In this document: piece by piece, positions 37,301 to 44,821 of the stretch
Layout of the letters: every line of letters begins with the position of its first letter
How positions within the stretch are numbered: position 1 is the stretch's first letter
Assembly: GCF_005144745.1 (NCBI RefSeq)
Contig: NZ_SWKK01000002.1
Span: 1 to 64,000 of the forward strand
Direction: 5' to 3'
DNA from: Flavobacterium sp. ASW18X
GTDB taxonomy: Bacteria > Bacteroidota > Bacteroidia > Flavobacteriales > Flavobacteriaceae
Length of the DNA: 64,000 nucleotides
The notes under the pieces: model-generated
Databases searched by the model: none
Told to the model about the DNA's origin: nothing
What the model saw: the letters and a program-made list of their open reading frames with translations, nothing else
Program-made: the position numbers and the translations under genes

Positions 37301-38169
37301 GATTTTTGTTTTTTAAACCCATGAGTTAATTGCCCCAAAAAGTTTTGGGGCATTTTTTCGTCTCCAGGGTAGCCTAATGGCACATTACCACTATCTTCTG
37401 GTAGGTAATTGGTTTTAAATATATAATCCCATAAACTTAGACTAATCCCAAAATTAACCCCAAAACTACCTTTTGGTAGGGTATAGGCATGGTGGTACAA
37501 ATGCATTACGGGATTATTAAATATATATTTTAAGGGGCCATAGCTCAATTTGATGTTTGCGTGATTTAGATGACCAATGGTAATGGCAATAAAATGAACA
37601 ATGTAGGCTTGTTCTGGCTCAAAGCCGCCCAAAAGCATTACGCCAAATGTTTTTAATGGCTTATAAAGAATGTTTTCCATCCAATGGTATCGTAAATGCG
37701 CAGCGAACCCCATTTCTTTAACGCTGTGATGTACCTGATGAAAATTCCAGAAAATTGGAAATTTATGCAGGCAAACATGGGTAAACCACTGTACAAAATC
37801 GAGCAGAATAAAGAACACCAACAATTGGGACCAAATGGGCCAGCTACTAATATCTATAACCGCTAGACTTTCTATTGTAAGTCCCCCTTTGGCAAAAGCA
37901 AGTTCTATAACCTTATAAAAACCACTAACAACTAGAGCAAAAATGAAAAAATTGAAGAACATGTAAAAAGCGTCTAACCAAAAGTCTTTACGTACTATTT
38001 TTTGGTCTTTTCGCCATGGAAATAGTATCTCTAACAGCCATACTGCCATGGATATAACCACCAAGCCCCAAAAATAGTTTTTATACCATGGTACTTTAAA
38101 CAGTATTGCTTTTAAAGTATAATCAAAGGTGCCACTAATAGCGTTTAAAAACACATCTACGTATTCCAC
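37297..38169 (-). CDS. sterol desaturase/fatty acid hydroxylase family membrane protein
   Basis: A 290-residue integral membrane di-iron enzyme of the fatty acid hydroxylase superfamily. The histidine boxes are HVCLH (about 131-135), HQVHHSVKE (about 143-151) and HLYHHAY (about 222-228), with about four to five membrane segments. It lies 5 bases after sorB in the sulfite oxidase operon, a setting that its family does not explain. The substrate may be a lipid; it could act on a membrane lipid or a sulfolipid-derived chain, but this is speculative. Confidence 0.87.
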   Translation of the reverse strand: MEYVDVFLNAISGTFDYTLKAILFKVPWYKNYFWGLVVISMAVWLLEILFPWRKDQKIVRKDFWLDAFYMFFNFFIFALVVSGFYKVIELAFAKGGLTIESLAVIDISSWPIWSQLLVFFILLDFVQWFTHVCLHKFPIFWNFHQVHHSVKEMGFAAHLRYHWMENILYKPLKTFGVMLLGGFEPEQAYIVHFIAITIGHLNHANIKLSYGPLKYIFNNPVMHLYHHAYTLPKGSFGVNFGISLSLWDYIFKTNYLPEDSGNVPLGYPGDEKMPQNFLGQLTHGFKKQKS

Positions 38170-38174
38170 TTACA

Positions 38175-38657
38175 TCAATTTAAGGTGTACCACTCTATAT
38201 TGGTCAAGTTTTCTCTTCTACCTTTCTTTTCTGGCGCGTAATTTTTTGCCAGATAATCTAAAATTATAACTTCATTATCCCCTAAATCCCATAGGTTTTG
38301 AGTTTCTTGCATCCATTTTATAGTAGCTGACCAACCTTCTTTGGTCATTCTATTTTGCGTTACCAATTTAGCGGAGTGGCAATTGGTGCAGTTATTTACC
38401 ACCGTCATTAAGCCATTGTCTGCAATAAATCCTGTACGCAAGTGTATGCCATTTTCAATGGCATCAAAATCATCCTTAGTATCGATTGTCTCTACTACGG
38501 TAAGTGTAGTCTCTGGTTTAGAAGTAAATGCAGATAAACTGGGGTCAACCATCAAGTAAACTAGAATTCCAGCAATAGCAATAAAGAAAACAAATAGGGT
38601 TACGCTTAACTTGCGAATTAATGCCGCACTTTCTTCAAATCTATTAGGCTGTTCCAT
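38175..38657 (-). CDS. monohaem cytochrome c subunit of sulfite dehydrogenase (SorB-like)
   Basis: A 160-residue protein with an N-terminal membrane anchor (about 17-36) and one haem c motif CTNCH (near residue 90). It follows sorA with a 1-base stop/start overlap, so it is the expected electron acceptor of periplasmic sulfite oxidation. An axial Met may be supplied by MTKEGW or MQETQN downstream. The general call (cytochrome c partner of SorA) is firm from context. Confidence 0.85.
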   Translation of the reverse strand: MEQPNRFEESAALIRKLSVTLFVFFIAIAGILVYLMVDPSLSAFTSKPETTLTVVETIDTKDDFDAIENGIHLRTGFIADNGLMTVVNNCTNCHSAKLVTQNRMTKEGWSATIKWMQETQNLWDLGDNEVIILDYLAKNYAPEKKGRRENLTNIEWYTLN

Positions 38658-39877
38658 TATCCTATTTTTACGGCAATTCTATGGCAAGCGTTATTTAAAT
38701 AGCCTTTGGGGTTCCAGCCTGGTAATAACATGGGTTGACTTACACCATTGGTATCCGTAGCTTTTGCCCACACCTCATAGTAACCGGTTTCTGGAAAATC
38801 TACCGTTGCTGTAAAATGCTGCCACGCTAATCTATTGGAGGGTTTATTAAGCTTACATAGTTTCCAAGTAGCTCCAAAATCTATAGAATATTCCATTTTA
38901 GCTACTTCTAGTTCACCTGCCCAAGCATGACCGCGAATGGTTAAAGCCTGCCCTTTTTTAAGCATAGCACCTGTTTTTGGATAGGTAATTAGAGACTTTA
39001 CGGGCATAGATTCTATAATGCACATATCTTCATCTTTTACCTTTGCACCAGGTGCTACTGGTTTACAGGGTACACGGTAGGCGGTACCCGTCATTTTTGC
39101 TCCATCATGTACAATGTTACGGACACTAATTTCTGTAAGCCATTTACCAGAGGTAGATGCCGGCCAGCCACCACAGACCAAACGTAACGGAAAACCGTGC
39201 GCTAAAGGTATGTCTTTACCATTCATTTTAAAAGCCAATAAGGTTTCGTCTTGTAGGGCTTTTGCTATGGGTACACCTCTAGAAATGGGCTCTTTCTCTG
39301 GGTTACCGCTTAAATGTAAATCTGCGGCGTGGTAACCAATATAAACGGCATCATCTTTTATTCCAACAGCTTGTAATACGTCTTTAAGGCGAACCCCTGT
39401 CCATTTTGCACAATGTACAGCGCCTACGGTCCACTGATTTCCCTTGGCTGGTGGGTTAAATTCCGCCCGTCCGTTTCCACCACATTCTAAAGTAAGTTGG
39501 TAGGTGTACTGTTGAAACTGTTTTTTTAAATCGTTTAGGCTAAATGATTTTTCTTGTACAACCGACTCTCCGCTAAAGGTAATTTTCCATGTGTCTGCGT
39601 CTATGTTTACGGGTAGTTTTCCGTTATTTCTAATAAACATGTTTTTATTAGGGGTAACCGCATCATCCAACAAATGGGCCTTAGCTTCAATATTCCATGG
39701 CTTATCATTTAATACCACCATTTCTTTGTTCTTATCAAAAAGGCTAAAGGGGTCTTGGTCTTGTAATCCAAGTGGTACATAGTCTTTTGGCAAGTTGTGG
39801 CCATAAACGATGGGGCTTCCTAAAATACTTGCCATAGCGGCTAAAGATAGCCCAGCCGTAAAATCTCTTCTTTTCAT
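38657..39877 (-). CDS. sorA: sulfite oxidase/dehydrogenase molybdenum subunit (SorA-like)
   Basis: Oxidises sulfite to sulfate in the periplasm. The 406 residues start with a twin-arginine signal (MKRRDFTAGLSLAAMASILG), followed by the sulfite oxidase molybdopterin domain with Mo-ligand Cys132 in LTLECGGNGRAEF and the RLVCGGWP motif near 232. The dimerisation domain (about 280-405) follows. It heads the operon sorA-sorB-desaturase. A LacI-type operator at 39971-39986 is identical over 19 bp to one in the sulfonate monooxygenase region, linking it to desulfonation. Confidence 0.92.
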   Translation of the reverse strand: MKRRDFTAGLSLAAMASILGSPIVYGHNLPKDYVPLGLQDQDPFSLFDKNKEMVVLNDKPWNIEAKAHLLDDAVTPNKNMFIRNNGKLPVNIDADTWKITFSGESVVQEKSFSLNDLKKQFQQYTYQLTLECGGNGRAEFNPPAKGNQWTVGAVHCAKWTGVRLKDVLQAVGIKDDAVYIGYHAADLHLSGNPEKEPISRGVPIAKALQDETLLAFKMNGKDIPLAHGFPLRLVCGGWPASTSGKWLTEISVRNIVHDGAKMTGTAYRVPCKPVAPGAKVKDEDMCIIESMPVKSLITYPKTGAMLKKGQALTIRGHAWAGELEVAKMEYSIDFGATWKLCKLNKPSNRLAWQHFTATVDFPETGYYEVWAKATDTNGVSQPMLLPGWNPKGYLNNACHRIAVKIG

Positions 39878-39936
39878 TTATTATTCTGGTTGTGGCTAGT
39901 TAAAAGTACAAGTTTTCTAGTTCAGAAACCAAGGGT

Positions 39937-39957
39937 TACTACCATACAAGTAGTAAT
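39937..39957. repeat. 7-bp inverted repeat upstream of sorA
   Basis: TTACTAC and GTAGTAA are perfect inverted arms around a 7-base spacer (CATACAA). It lies between the LacI-type operator and the sorA start, so it could be a further regulator site or promoter-linked structure. Confidence 0.35.
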
Positions 39958-39970
39958 ATAACACATGTTT

Positions 39971-39986
39971 ATGAAAACGTTTACAT
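39971..39986. promoter_or_regulatory. LacI-type operator upstream of sorA
   Basis: ATGAAAACGTTTACAT, a CG-centred near-palindrome. The 19-base stretch ATGAAAACGTTTACATTTT is repeated exactly at 50350-50368. It is 94 bases upstream of sorA. Confidence 0.65.
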
Positions 39987-40255
39987 TTTGAGATTAAGGT
40001 ATTGTGTCCTATACAGTAGTATATATTAGTGCTGAGATAATTTTAAGATAGAAAGCGCATTAGATAGTAATTGTTTCTATTTAGAAAGCAAGTACAATCT
40101 TTTACTCATTCTAAATTACGTAATAAAAAACTTACATTTTATCGAATAAACGTTTAGCTGTACACTTATTTTTGAATGCAATCGTTTGCATAGCAAAGTT
40201 TATTATATAGTAAGATTAGGTGGTATTAGTTTTAATGGTGTAAAAATTAATCAAA
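39987..40255. other. intergenic region with extra CG-centred palindromes
   Basis: The gap between sorA and the DUF2892 gene (39878-40255) holds no plausible coding frame. Besides the sorA operator it contains TAAACGTTTA (40147-40156) and TGCAATCGTTTGCA (40177-40190), both CG-centred palindromes of the kind bound by LacI-family proteins. They may be lower-affinity sites or belong to another regulator. Confidence 0.4.
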
Positions 40256-40264
40256 ATGGTTGTT

Positions 40265-40471
40265 ATGAATAAAAACATGGGAGTTGTAGATCGGGTCTAC
40301 AGGGTAATAGTAGCTGTTTTGGTTGCCCTATTTGGATATTTAGAAATTATTGCAGGAGTATTTTCTATCATCCTTATGGTGTTAGCTGCAATCTTTATAA
40401 TTACAAGCATCATTGGCTATTGCCCCGTATATTCCTTATTTAAAGTAAATACGTGTAAAACTAAAGAGTAG
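40265..40471 (+). CDS. DUF2892 small membrane protein
   Basis: A 68-residue inner-membrane protein with two hydrophobic segments (about 10-28 and 31-50) and a GYCPVYSLFKVNTC ending, the pattern of DUF2892/YgaP-type membrane domains. In other bacteria this domain is often attached to rhodanese, which fits the sulfur context here. I start it at ATG 40265 (MNKNMGVVDR); an ATG at 40256 would add three residues. Confidence 0.82.
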   Translation: MNKNMGVVDRVYRVIVAVLVALFGYLEIIAGVFSIILMVLAAIFIITSIIGYCPVYSLFKVNTCKTKE

Positions 40472-40480
40472 GGCTCTAGC

Positions 40481-40499
40481 TGATAATTATCATTTTTTG
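40481..40499 (+). terminator. AT-rich palindrome with T-run after DUF2892 gene
   Basis: TGATAATTATCA is a perfect 12-bp palindrome followed by TTTTTT, 9 bases after the stop. The stem is too AT-rich for a strong terminator; a regulator site is an alternative. Confidence 0.3.
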
Positions 40500-40541
40500 T
40501 AAGGTTCTGTAGTAGTATTTTTCACCTCTAAATATGGAGTT

Positions 40542-40679
40542 ATGGAAACAATACTTACCTTACCTTTAGTATCTTGGCAAAACGGAATTACCATGATTGT
40601 TGTTTTTGCTGTGGTCGTAGTTGCGTTTATACTAGGCATATATACCATGATCAATTCTGGTCAAAATAAACAGGATTAA
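40542..40679 (+). CDS. 45-aa single-span membrane protein upstream of cydA
   Basis: A short open frame starting ATG at 40542 encodes METILTLPLVSWQNG followed by a strongly hydrophobic span (about 16-36) and a polar tail ending NSGQNKQD. The gene is absent from standard-size ORF listings. It lies 92 bases before cydA. Bd oxidases often have tiny one-helix subunits (CydX, CydS), so it could be such a subunit, although CydX is normally encoded after cydB. The Crp/Fnr-type box at 40706 falls between it and cydA, so it may be transcribed separately. Confidence 0.6.
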   Translation: METILTLPLVSWQNGITMIVVFAVVVVAFILGIYTMINSGQNKQD

Positions 40680-40705
40680 TTATTGATGCATTTTTAAAGC
40701 GTTTT

Positions 40706-40719
40706 GTAACCTAGATTAC
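40706..40719. promoter_or_regulatory. Crp/Fnr-type box 3 (before cydAB)
   Basis: GTAAC-CTAG-ATTAC, one mismatch from the symmetrical box of the persulfide operon. TATTTTTA (one mismatch to the -7 element) starts 30.5 bases from its centre, at 40743. cydA begins at 40772. Confidence 0.5.
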
Positions 40720-40771
40720 GCTTTAATTCAAGGTTTGTGCCGTATTTTTATAGTAGAAAATACAGGGCCTT

Positions 40772-42127
40772 ATGGATACAGAAATACTTGCCAGAATCCA
40801 GTTTGCTTTCACTATTGCTTTTCATTACATCTATCCACCTTTAAGTATAGGCTTAGGTCTTTTAATGGTAATTTTTGAAGGTTTATATCTTAAAACGGGA
40901 AAAAAACAATATGAAATTCTTACCAGGTTTTGGTTGAAAATCTTCGCGATAACTTTTGGGATTGGAGTGGCTACTGGCATTATAATGGAGTTTGAGTTTG
41001 GTACTAACTGGTCTGTTTATTCTAGATATGTAGGGGATATATTTGGAAGTGCCTTGGCGGCAGAAGGTTTGTTTGCTTTTGGGCTAGAAAGTACATTTTT
41101 AGGCATTTTGATTTTTGGTTGGAATCGGGTTTCTCCACGCGTACACTTTATAGCTACTATAGGGGTGTTTTTAGGATCCATGTTTTCTGCAGTATGGATT
41201 GTAGTGGCCAATAGTTGGCAGCAAACTCCGGCGGGTTACCATATAGTTGGTAAAGGATTAAACGCTAGAGCAGAAGTCACCGATTTTTGGGCCATGGTTT
41301 TTAATCCGTCTAGTATAGATAGAATAATTCATGTATGGCAAGGCGCTTTCTTAGCGGGGGCATTTTTGGTGTTGAGTGTACATGCCTATTATTTGCTTCG
41401 AGGTAGGTTTGTTGAAATTTCTAAGACAGCATTTAGAATTGCCTTAGTAGTAGCTACTTTAATATCATTATCTCAATTGGCGTCTGGGCATAGCTCTGCA
41501 GATGGTGTGGCAGAAAATCAGCCAGCTAAATTAGCTGCAATGGAAGGCCATTACGAGGCCTCTTCTGCAGCAGATTTATACCTTTTTGGATGGGTTGATG
41601 ATGAAACAGAGAAAGTTACGGGACTAGCGGTGCCAGGCGGCTTATCTTTTTTGGTCCATCAAGATTTTGAAGCCCCTATTGAGGGGTTAAATGCGTTTCC
41701 TAAAGACGAAATACCAACGCAGGTGAATGCGGTATTTCAATTTTACCATATAATGATTGCAATTGGTATGTTTCTGATAGCTTTAACCTTGTTTGCATGC
41801 TATTTATGGTGGCGGGGTCAGCTGTTTAATAAAAAATGGTTGTTACAAATTTTTGCTTTCTCCGTTTTGTTGCCACAGATAGCAAACCAAGTAGGATGGT
41901 TCGCTGCAGAAATGGGCAGACAACCATGGGTGGTATACGGACATTTAAAAACAAGCGAGGCTTTTTCTCAAGAGGTATCATCCAATCAAATTTTATTTTC
42001 GCTAATTCTATTTTTAGTGGTGTACACCCTTTTGTTCTTATTGTTTCTGTATTCCATGAATAAGAAGATTAAACACGGCCCGTATGATGAAGCTGATAAT
42101 CCAAACGAATTTTTAAAATACACCTAA
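40772..42127 (+). CDS. cydA: cytochrome bd quinol oxidase subunit I
   Basis: The 451-residue haem-bearing subunit of the bd-type terminal oxidase, an inner-membrane protein with nine expected helices. The N-terminus MDTEILARIQFAFTIAFHYIYPPLSIGLG carries the conserved haem-ligand His19. Further motifs are FGIGVATGIIMEFEFGTNWS and GRQPWVVYGHLKTSEA. The length indicates the short Q-loop form. It forms an operon with cydB (10-base gap). Bd oxidases tolerate sulfide, which fits the neighbouring persulfide oxidation genes. Confidence 0.95.
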   Translation: MDTEILARIQFAFTIAFHYIYPPLSIGLGLLMVIFEGLYLKTGKKQYEILTRFWLKIFAITFGIGVATGIIMEFEFGTNWSVYSRYVGDIFGSALAAEGLFAFGLESTFLGILIFGWNRVSPRVHFIATIGVFLGSMFSAVWIVVANSWQQTPAGYHIVGKGLNARAEVTDFWAMVFNPSSIDRIIHVWQGAFLAGAFLVLSVHAYYLLRGRFVEISKTAFRIALVVATLISLSQLASGHSSADGVAENQPAKLAAMEGHYEASSAADLYLFGWVDDETEKVTGLAVPGGLSFLVHQDFEAPIEGLNAFPKDEIPTQVNAVFQFYHIMIAIGMFLIALTLFACYLWWRGQLFNKKWLLQIFAFSVLLPQIANQVGWFAAEMGRQPWVVYGHLKTSEAFSQEVSSNQILFSLILFLVVYTLLFLLFLYSMNKKIKHGPYDEADNPNEFLKYT

Positions 42128-42137
42128 TAGAACGCGT

Positions 42138-43175
42138 ATGGAAACATTTTTAGGTATAGATTACCCAACACTGTGGTACTTGGTTGTTGGGCTTTTATTT
42201 TCGGGTTATGCCATTTTGGAGGGGTTTGATTATGGTGCAGGGGCATGGCATTTATTTTTAAGAAAAGATTTGAGTAGACGTATAGCAATAAATGCTATAG
42301 GACCACTTTGGGATGCCAATCAAGTATGGCTTATTATTGGAGCGGGAGCCTTATTTGCTGGCTTTCCGGTCATGTATGCCACTATGCTGTCTGCTATGTA
42401 TGTACCCTTTATGCTGTTTTTAATGTTTTTGGTCTTGCGGTCTGCTGCAATTAAATTTAGAAGTGCAGAAGAAATGCTTTGGTGGCGTAAAACTTGGGAT
42501 GTTATTTATTGCGGTTCTAATACTGCCATAGCTTTTTTGTTAGGTGTTGTTCTGGGTAATGTGTTACAGGGTTTTGAACTTCATGAAAATCATGAATATA
42601 AAGGAGGGGCGTTTTTTACCTTTTTAAATCCATATGCCCTATTAGTAGGCTTAACAACGCTCTCAATATTTATGACGCAAGGAGCCATTTTCTTATTGCT
42701 AAAAACAGAAGGGAGACTGTATGCACGTTTTACCTTTTTATTAAAAAAGGCAATGATATTCTTTATACTAAGTTTTGTTTTTACTTCTTTTTATACGTTA
42801 ATCTATTTGCCAGGGGTTGCAGATAAATTTAAGGAATTTCCTGTGTTTTTTATTCTGCCAGTAGCGGCGTTTTTAGCCGTAGCCAATGTGCCTAGATTGG
42901 TTTTCAAAAAGAAATACATGCAAGCTTTGATATTTACCTCTTTGACTATGGCATTTTTATTAATGTTAGTGGCTTTTCAAATGTATCCCGTTTTATTACC
43001 ATCAACCATTAATCCAGATTTTAGCGTTACTATTTATAATGCCGCATCTTCTCAAAAATCTTTAGGGATTATGCTCACTATTGTCCTCATAGGTGCACCA
43101 TTACTAGCGTTTTACTTCCTTTTTCTATATAAAACTTTTAAGGGCAAAGTAAAGTTAGATGATACAAGCTATTAA
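42138..43175 (+). CDS. cydB: cytochrome bd quinol oxidase subunit II
   Basis: The 345-residue second subunit of cytochrome bd oxidase, with about eight membrane helices. It has the conserved start LWYLVVGLLFSGYAILEGFDYGAG and GPLWDANQVWLIIGAGALFAGFP. It pairs with cydA and has normal length. The yeeE/yedE pair follows 66 bases later with its own Crp/Fnr-type box. Confidence 0.95.
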   Translation: METFLGIDYPTLWYLVVGLLFSGYAILEGFDYGAGAWHLFLRKDLSRRIAINAIGPLWDANQVWLIIGAGALFAGFPVMYATMLSAMYVPFMLFLMFLVLRSAAIKFRSAEEMLWWRKTWDVIYCGSNTAIAFLLGVVLGNVLQGFELHENHEYKGGAFFTFLNPYALLVGLTTLSIFMTQGAIFLLLKTEGRLYARFTFLLKKAMIFFILSFVFTSFYTLIYLPGVADKFKEFPVFFILPVAAFLAVANVPRLVFKKKYMQALIFTSLTMAFLLMLVAFQMYPVLLPSTINPDFSVTIYNAASSQKSLGIMLTIVLIGAPLLAFYFLFLYKTFKGKVKLDDTSY

Positions 43176-43182
43176 AGTTTAA

Positions 43183-43196
43183 GTGACTCAGGTTAC
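43183..43196. promoter_or_regulatory. Crp/Fnr-type box 4 (before yeeE/yedE pair)
   Basis: GTGAC-TCAG-GTTAC, one mismatch from perfect symmetry. TTTCTTTG (one mismatch to the -7 element) starts 29.5 bases from the centre at 43219, the same spacing as boxes 1 and 2. Confidence 0.5.
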
Positions 43197-43241
43197 GTTT
43201 AAGTTGGTTTACATTTAGTTTCTTTGCTGAAAAATATATTG

Positions 43242-43799
43242 ATGGATATAATTTTAGCGCCATGGCCCTGGTATGTTTCTGGGCCATTAATTGCATTAAC
43301 GATGGCCGTGCTTATACTACTGGGCAAAACCTTTGGTATGTCTTCTAACCTTAGAACCGTTTGTAGTATGGCAGGAGCTGGTAAAGCGGCTGATTTTTTT
43401 AAGTTTGATTGGAAAGCGCAACGTTGGAATCTTATTGTTGTATTGGGGGTGGCAATTGGAGGTTTTATTGCTCAGAACTATTTGAGCCCTGATAAAGCCG
43501 TAGCTATACAACCAGAAATTATTACCCAATTAGAAGATTACGGTTTTAAAAGTGCAGGCAAAGCTTACATGCCTATGGAATTATTCAGTACAGAAGCTTT
43601 AACTAATGCTAAAATGTTGTTGTTACTAATACTAGGTGGTTTTTTAGTAGGTTTTGGGGCTAGATATGCTGGTGGGTGTACTTCTGGTCATGCAATTTCA
43701 GGACTAAGCAACCTGCAGTTACCTTCTCTTATAGCAGTGATTGGTTTTTTTATTGGCGGCCTTTTTATGGTTCATATTTTGTTTCCCTTTATTTTTTAG
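43242..43799 (+). CDS. YeeE/YedE family sulfur transporter, first half
   Basis: A 185-residue inner-membrane protein with about four helices and the conserved Cys motif GARYAGGCTSGHAISG (Cys near 158), as in thiosulfate transporter TsuA/YeeE. It probably imports thiosulfate or another sulfur compound jointly with the second half encoded 3 bases downstream. I start it at ATG 43242. The TTG at 43224 lies within the proposed -7 element and so is unlikely. Confidence 0.88.
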   Translation: MDIILAPWPWYVSGPLIALTMAVLILLGKTFGMSSNLRTVCSMAGAGKAADFFKFDWKAQRWNLIVVLGVAIGGFIAQNYLSPDKAVAIQPEIITQLEDYGFKSAGKAYMPMELFSTEALTNAKMLLLLILGGFLVGFGARYAGGCTSGHAISGLSNLQLPSLIAVIGFFIGGLFMVHILFPFIF

Positions 43800-43802
43800 T
43801 TG

Positions 43803-44216
43803 ATGCGAAGTGTACTTTATTTATTCGTTGGTATCTTTTTCGGTATCGTTCTTTTTAAGTCAGAAGCAGCTTCTTGGTTTCGTATATATGAAATGTTTCA
43901 GTTTGGCTCTTTTCATATGTATGGTATCATTGGTTCTGCCTTGGTATTAGGTATTATATTTATTCAAATTGTAAAACGGAGTAATTCAAAATCTATCTTT
44001 GGAGAAACCATAGGTATTCAACCAAAAGAAAAATCTTTCTACAGATATGCCATTGGTGGCATATGCTTTGGATTGGGTTGGGCTTTGGCTGGTGCATGTC
44101 CTGGGCCAATGTACGTTTTAGTAGGAGCGGGTTACATACCTATTCTGGTAGTATTAGGGTCAGCAATTTTTGGTACGTTTATATATGGAGTGCTTAAAAG
44201 TAAATTACCGCATTAA
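43803..44216 (+). CDS. YeeE/YedE family sulfur transporter, second half (DUF6691)
   Basis: A 137-residue membrane protein with about four helices and the conserved motif GLGWALAGACPGPMYVLVGAGY, with the sulfur-relay-type Cys near residue 98. Together with the preceding gene it makes up the equivalent of a full-length YeeE protein split in two. This split pair often accompanies persulfide dioxygenases and rhodaneses. Start at ATG 43803, directly after the stop of the first half. Confidence 0.88.
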   Translation: MRSVLYLFVGIFFGIVLFKSEAASWFRIYEMFQFGSFHMYGIIGSALVLGIIFIQIVKRSNSKSIFGETIGIQPKEKSFYRYAIGGICFGLGWALAGACPGPMYVLVGAGYIPILVVLGSAIFGTFIYGVLKSKLPH

Positions 44217-44277
44217 AGATGTGTAGTTTACGGGAATTTTAACACAAATTGCCGATTAGGATTTTTACTACAAAAAA

Positions 44278-44319
44278 AAGGGGCTACTTTTGTTTCATTA
44301 TAATACCAATCAGCCCCTT
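44278..44319. repeat. 8-bp inverted repeat around promoter of receiver gene
   Basis: AAGGGGCT (44278-44285) and AGCCCCTT (44312-44319) are perfect inverted arms 26 bases apart. A perfect -7 element TACTTTTG lies at 44285-44292 between them, and the ATG is at 44323. The arms could be an operator pair. Confidence 0.4.
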
Positions 44320-44322
44320 AGA

Positions 44323-44715
44323 ATGAAACTCGACATCTTTATCATTGATGATGACTTAGTATCCCAATTTGCTACAAGATATTGTATTGAACAATTTGGT
44401 GATTCTTTTGATGTGTCTACTTGCAGTAGTGCAGAAGAAGGTTTAGAACGTTGTGCAACGTGGATAGAGGAGTATGGGAAACTACCAGATATTATTTTCC
44501 TTGACTTAATTATGGGAGAGATGGACGGATGGGAATTTCTAGAACACTTAGAAAAGTTCTCTAACGGAGTAAAGATGCCTAAAGTTTACGTGTTATCTTC
44601 TTTCGTAAATTCTAAGGATAGAGAAAAGGCTAAGAAAAATCCAGTTATAGAGGGCTATTTTGATAAACCTTTAGCAAAAACCAGTTTGGCAAAGGTTTTT
44701 CAGAAAGCGTCTTAA
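44323..44715 (+). CDS. single-domain response regulator receiver
   Basis: A 130-residue receiver domain without output domain. The acidic pair lies in FIIDDDLVSQ, the phosphoacceptor Asp in IIFLDLIMGEMDGWEF (near residue 61), the conserved Ser in YVLSSF and the Lys in YFDKPL. It may act by protein contact or in a phosphorelay with a kinase outside this window. I start it at ATG 44323; an in-frame TTG at 44290 falls inside the proposed promoter. Confidence 0.88.
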   Translation: MKLDIFIIDDDLVSQFATRYCIEQFGDSFDVSTCSSAEEGLERCATWIEEYGKLPDIIFLDLIMGEMDGWEFLEHLEKFSNGVKMPKVYVLSSFVNSKDREKAKKNPVIEGYFDKPLAKTSLAKVFQKAS

Positions 44716-44821
44716 ATAGTGATTTAATTTATATATATTATACCTATTTTTATATACTATTAACTAAAGTCAGGAGTTTTAATTTCTTAAATTGATTCTA
44801 GACCCCCCGAACTGACTAACT

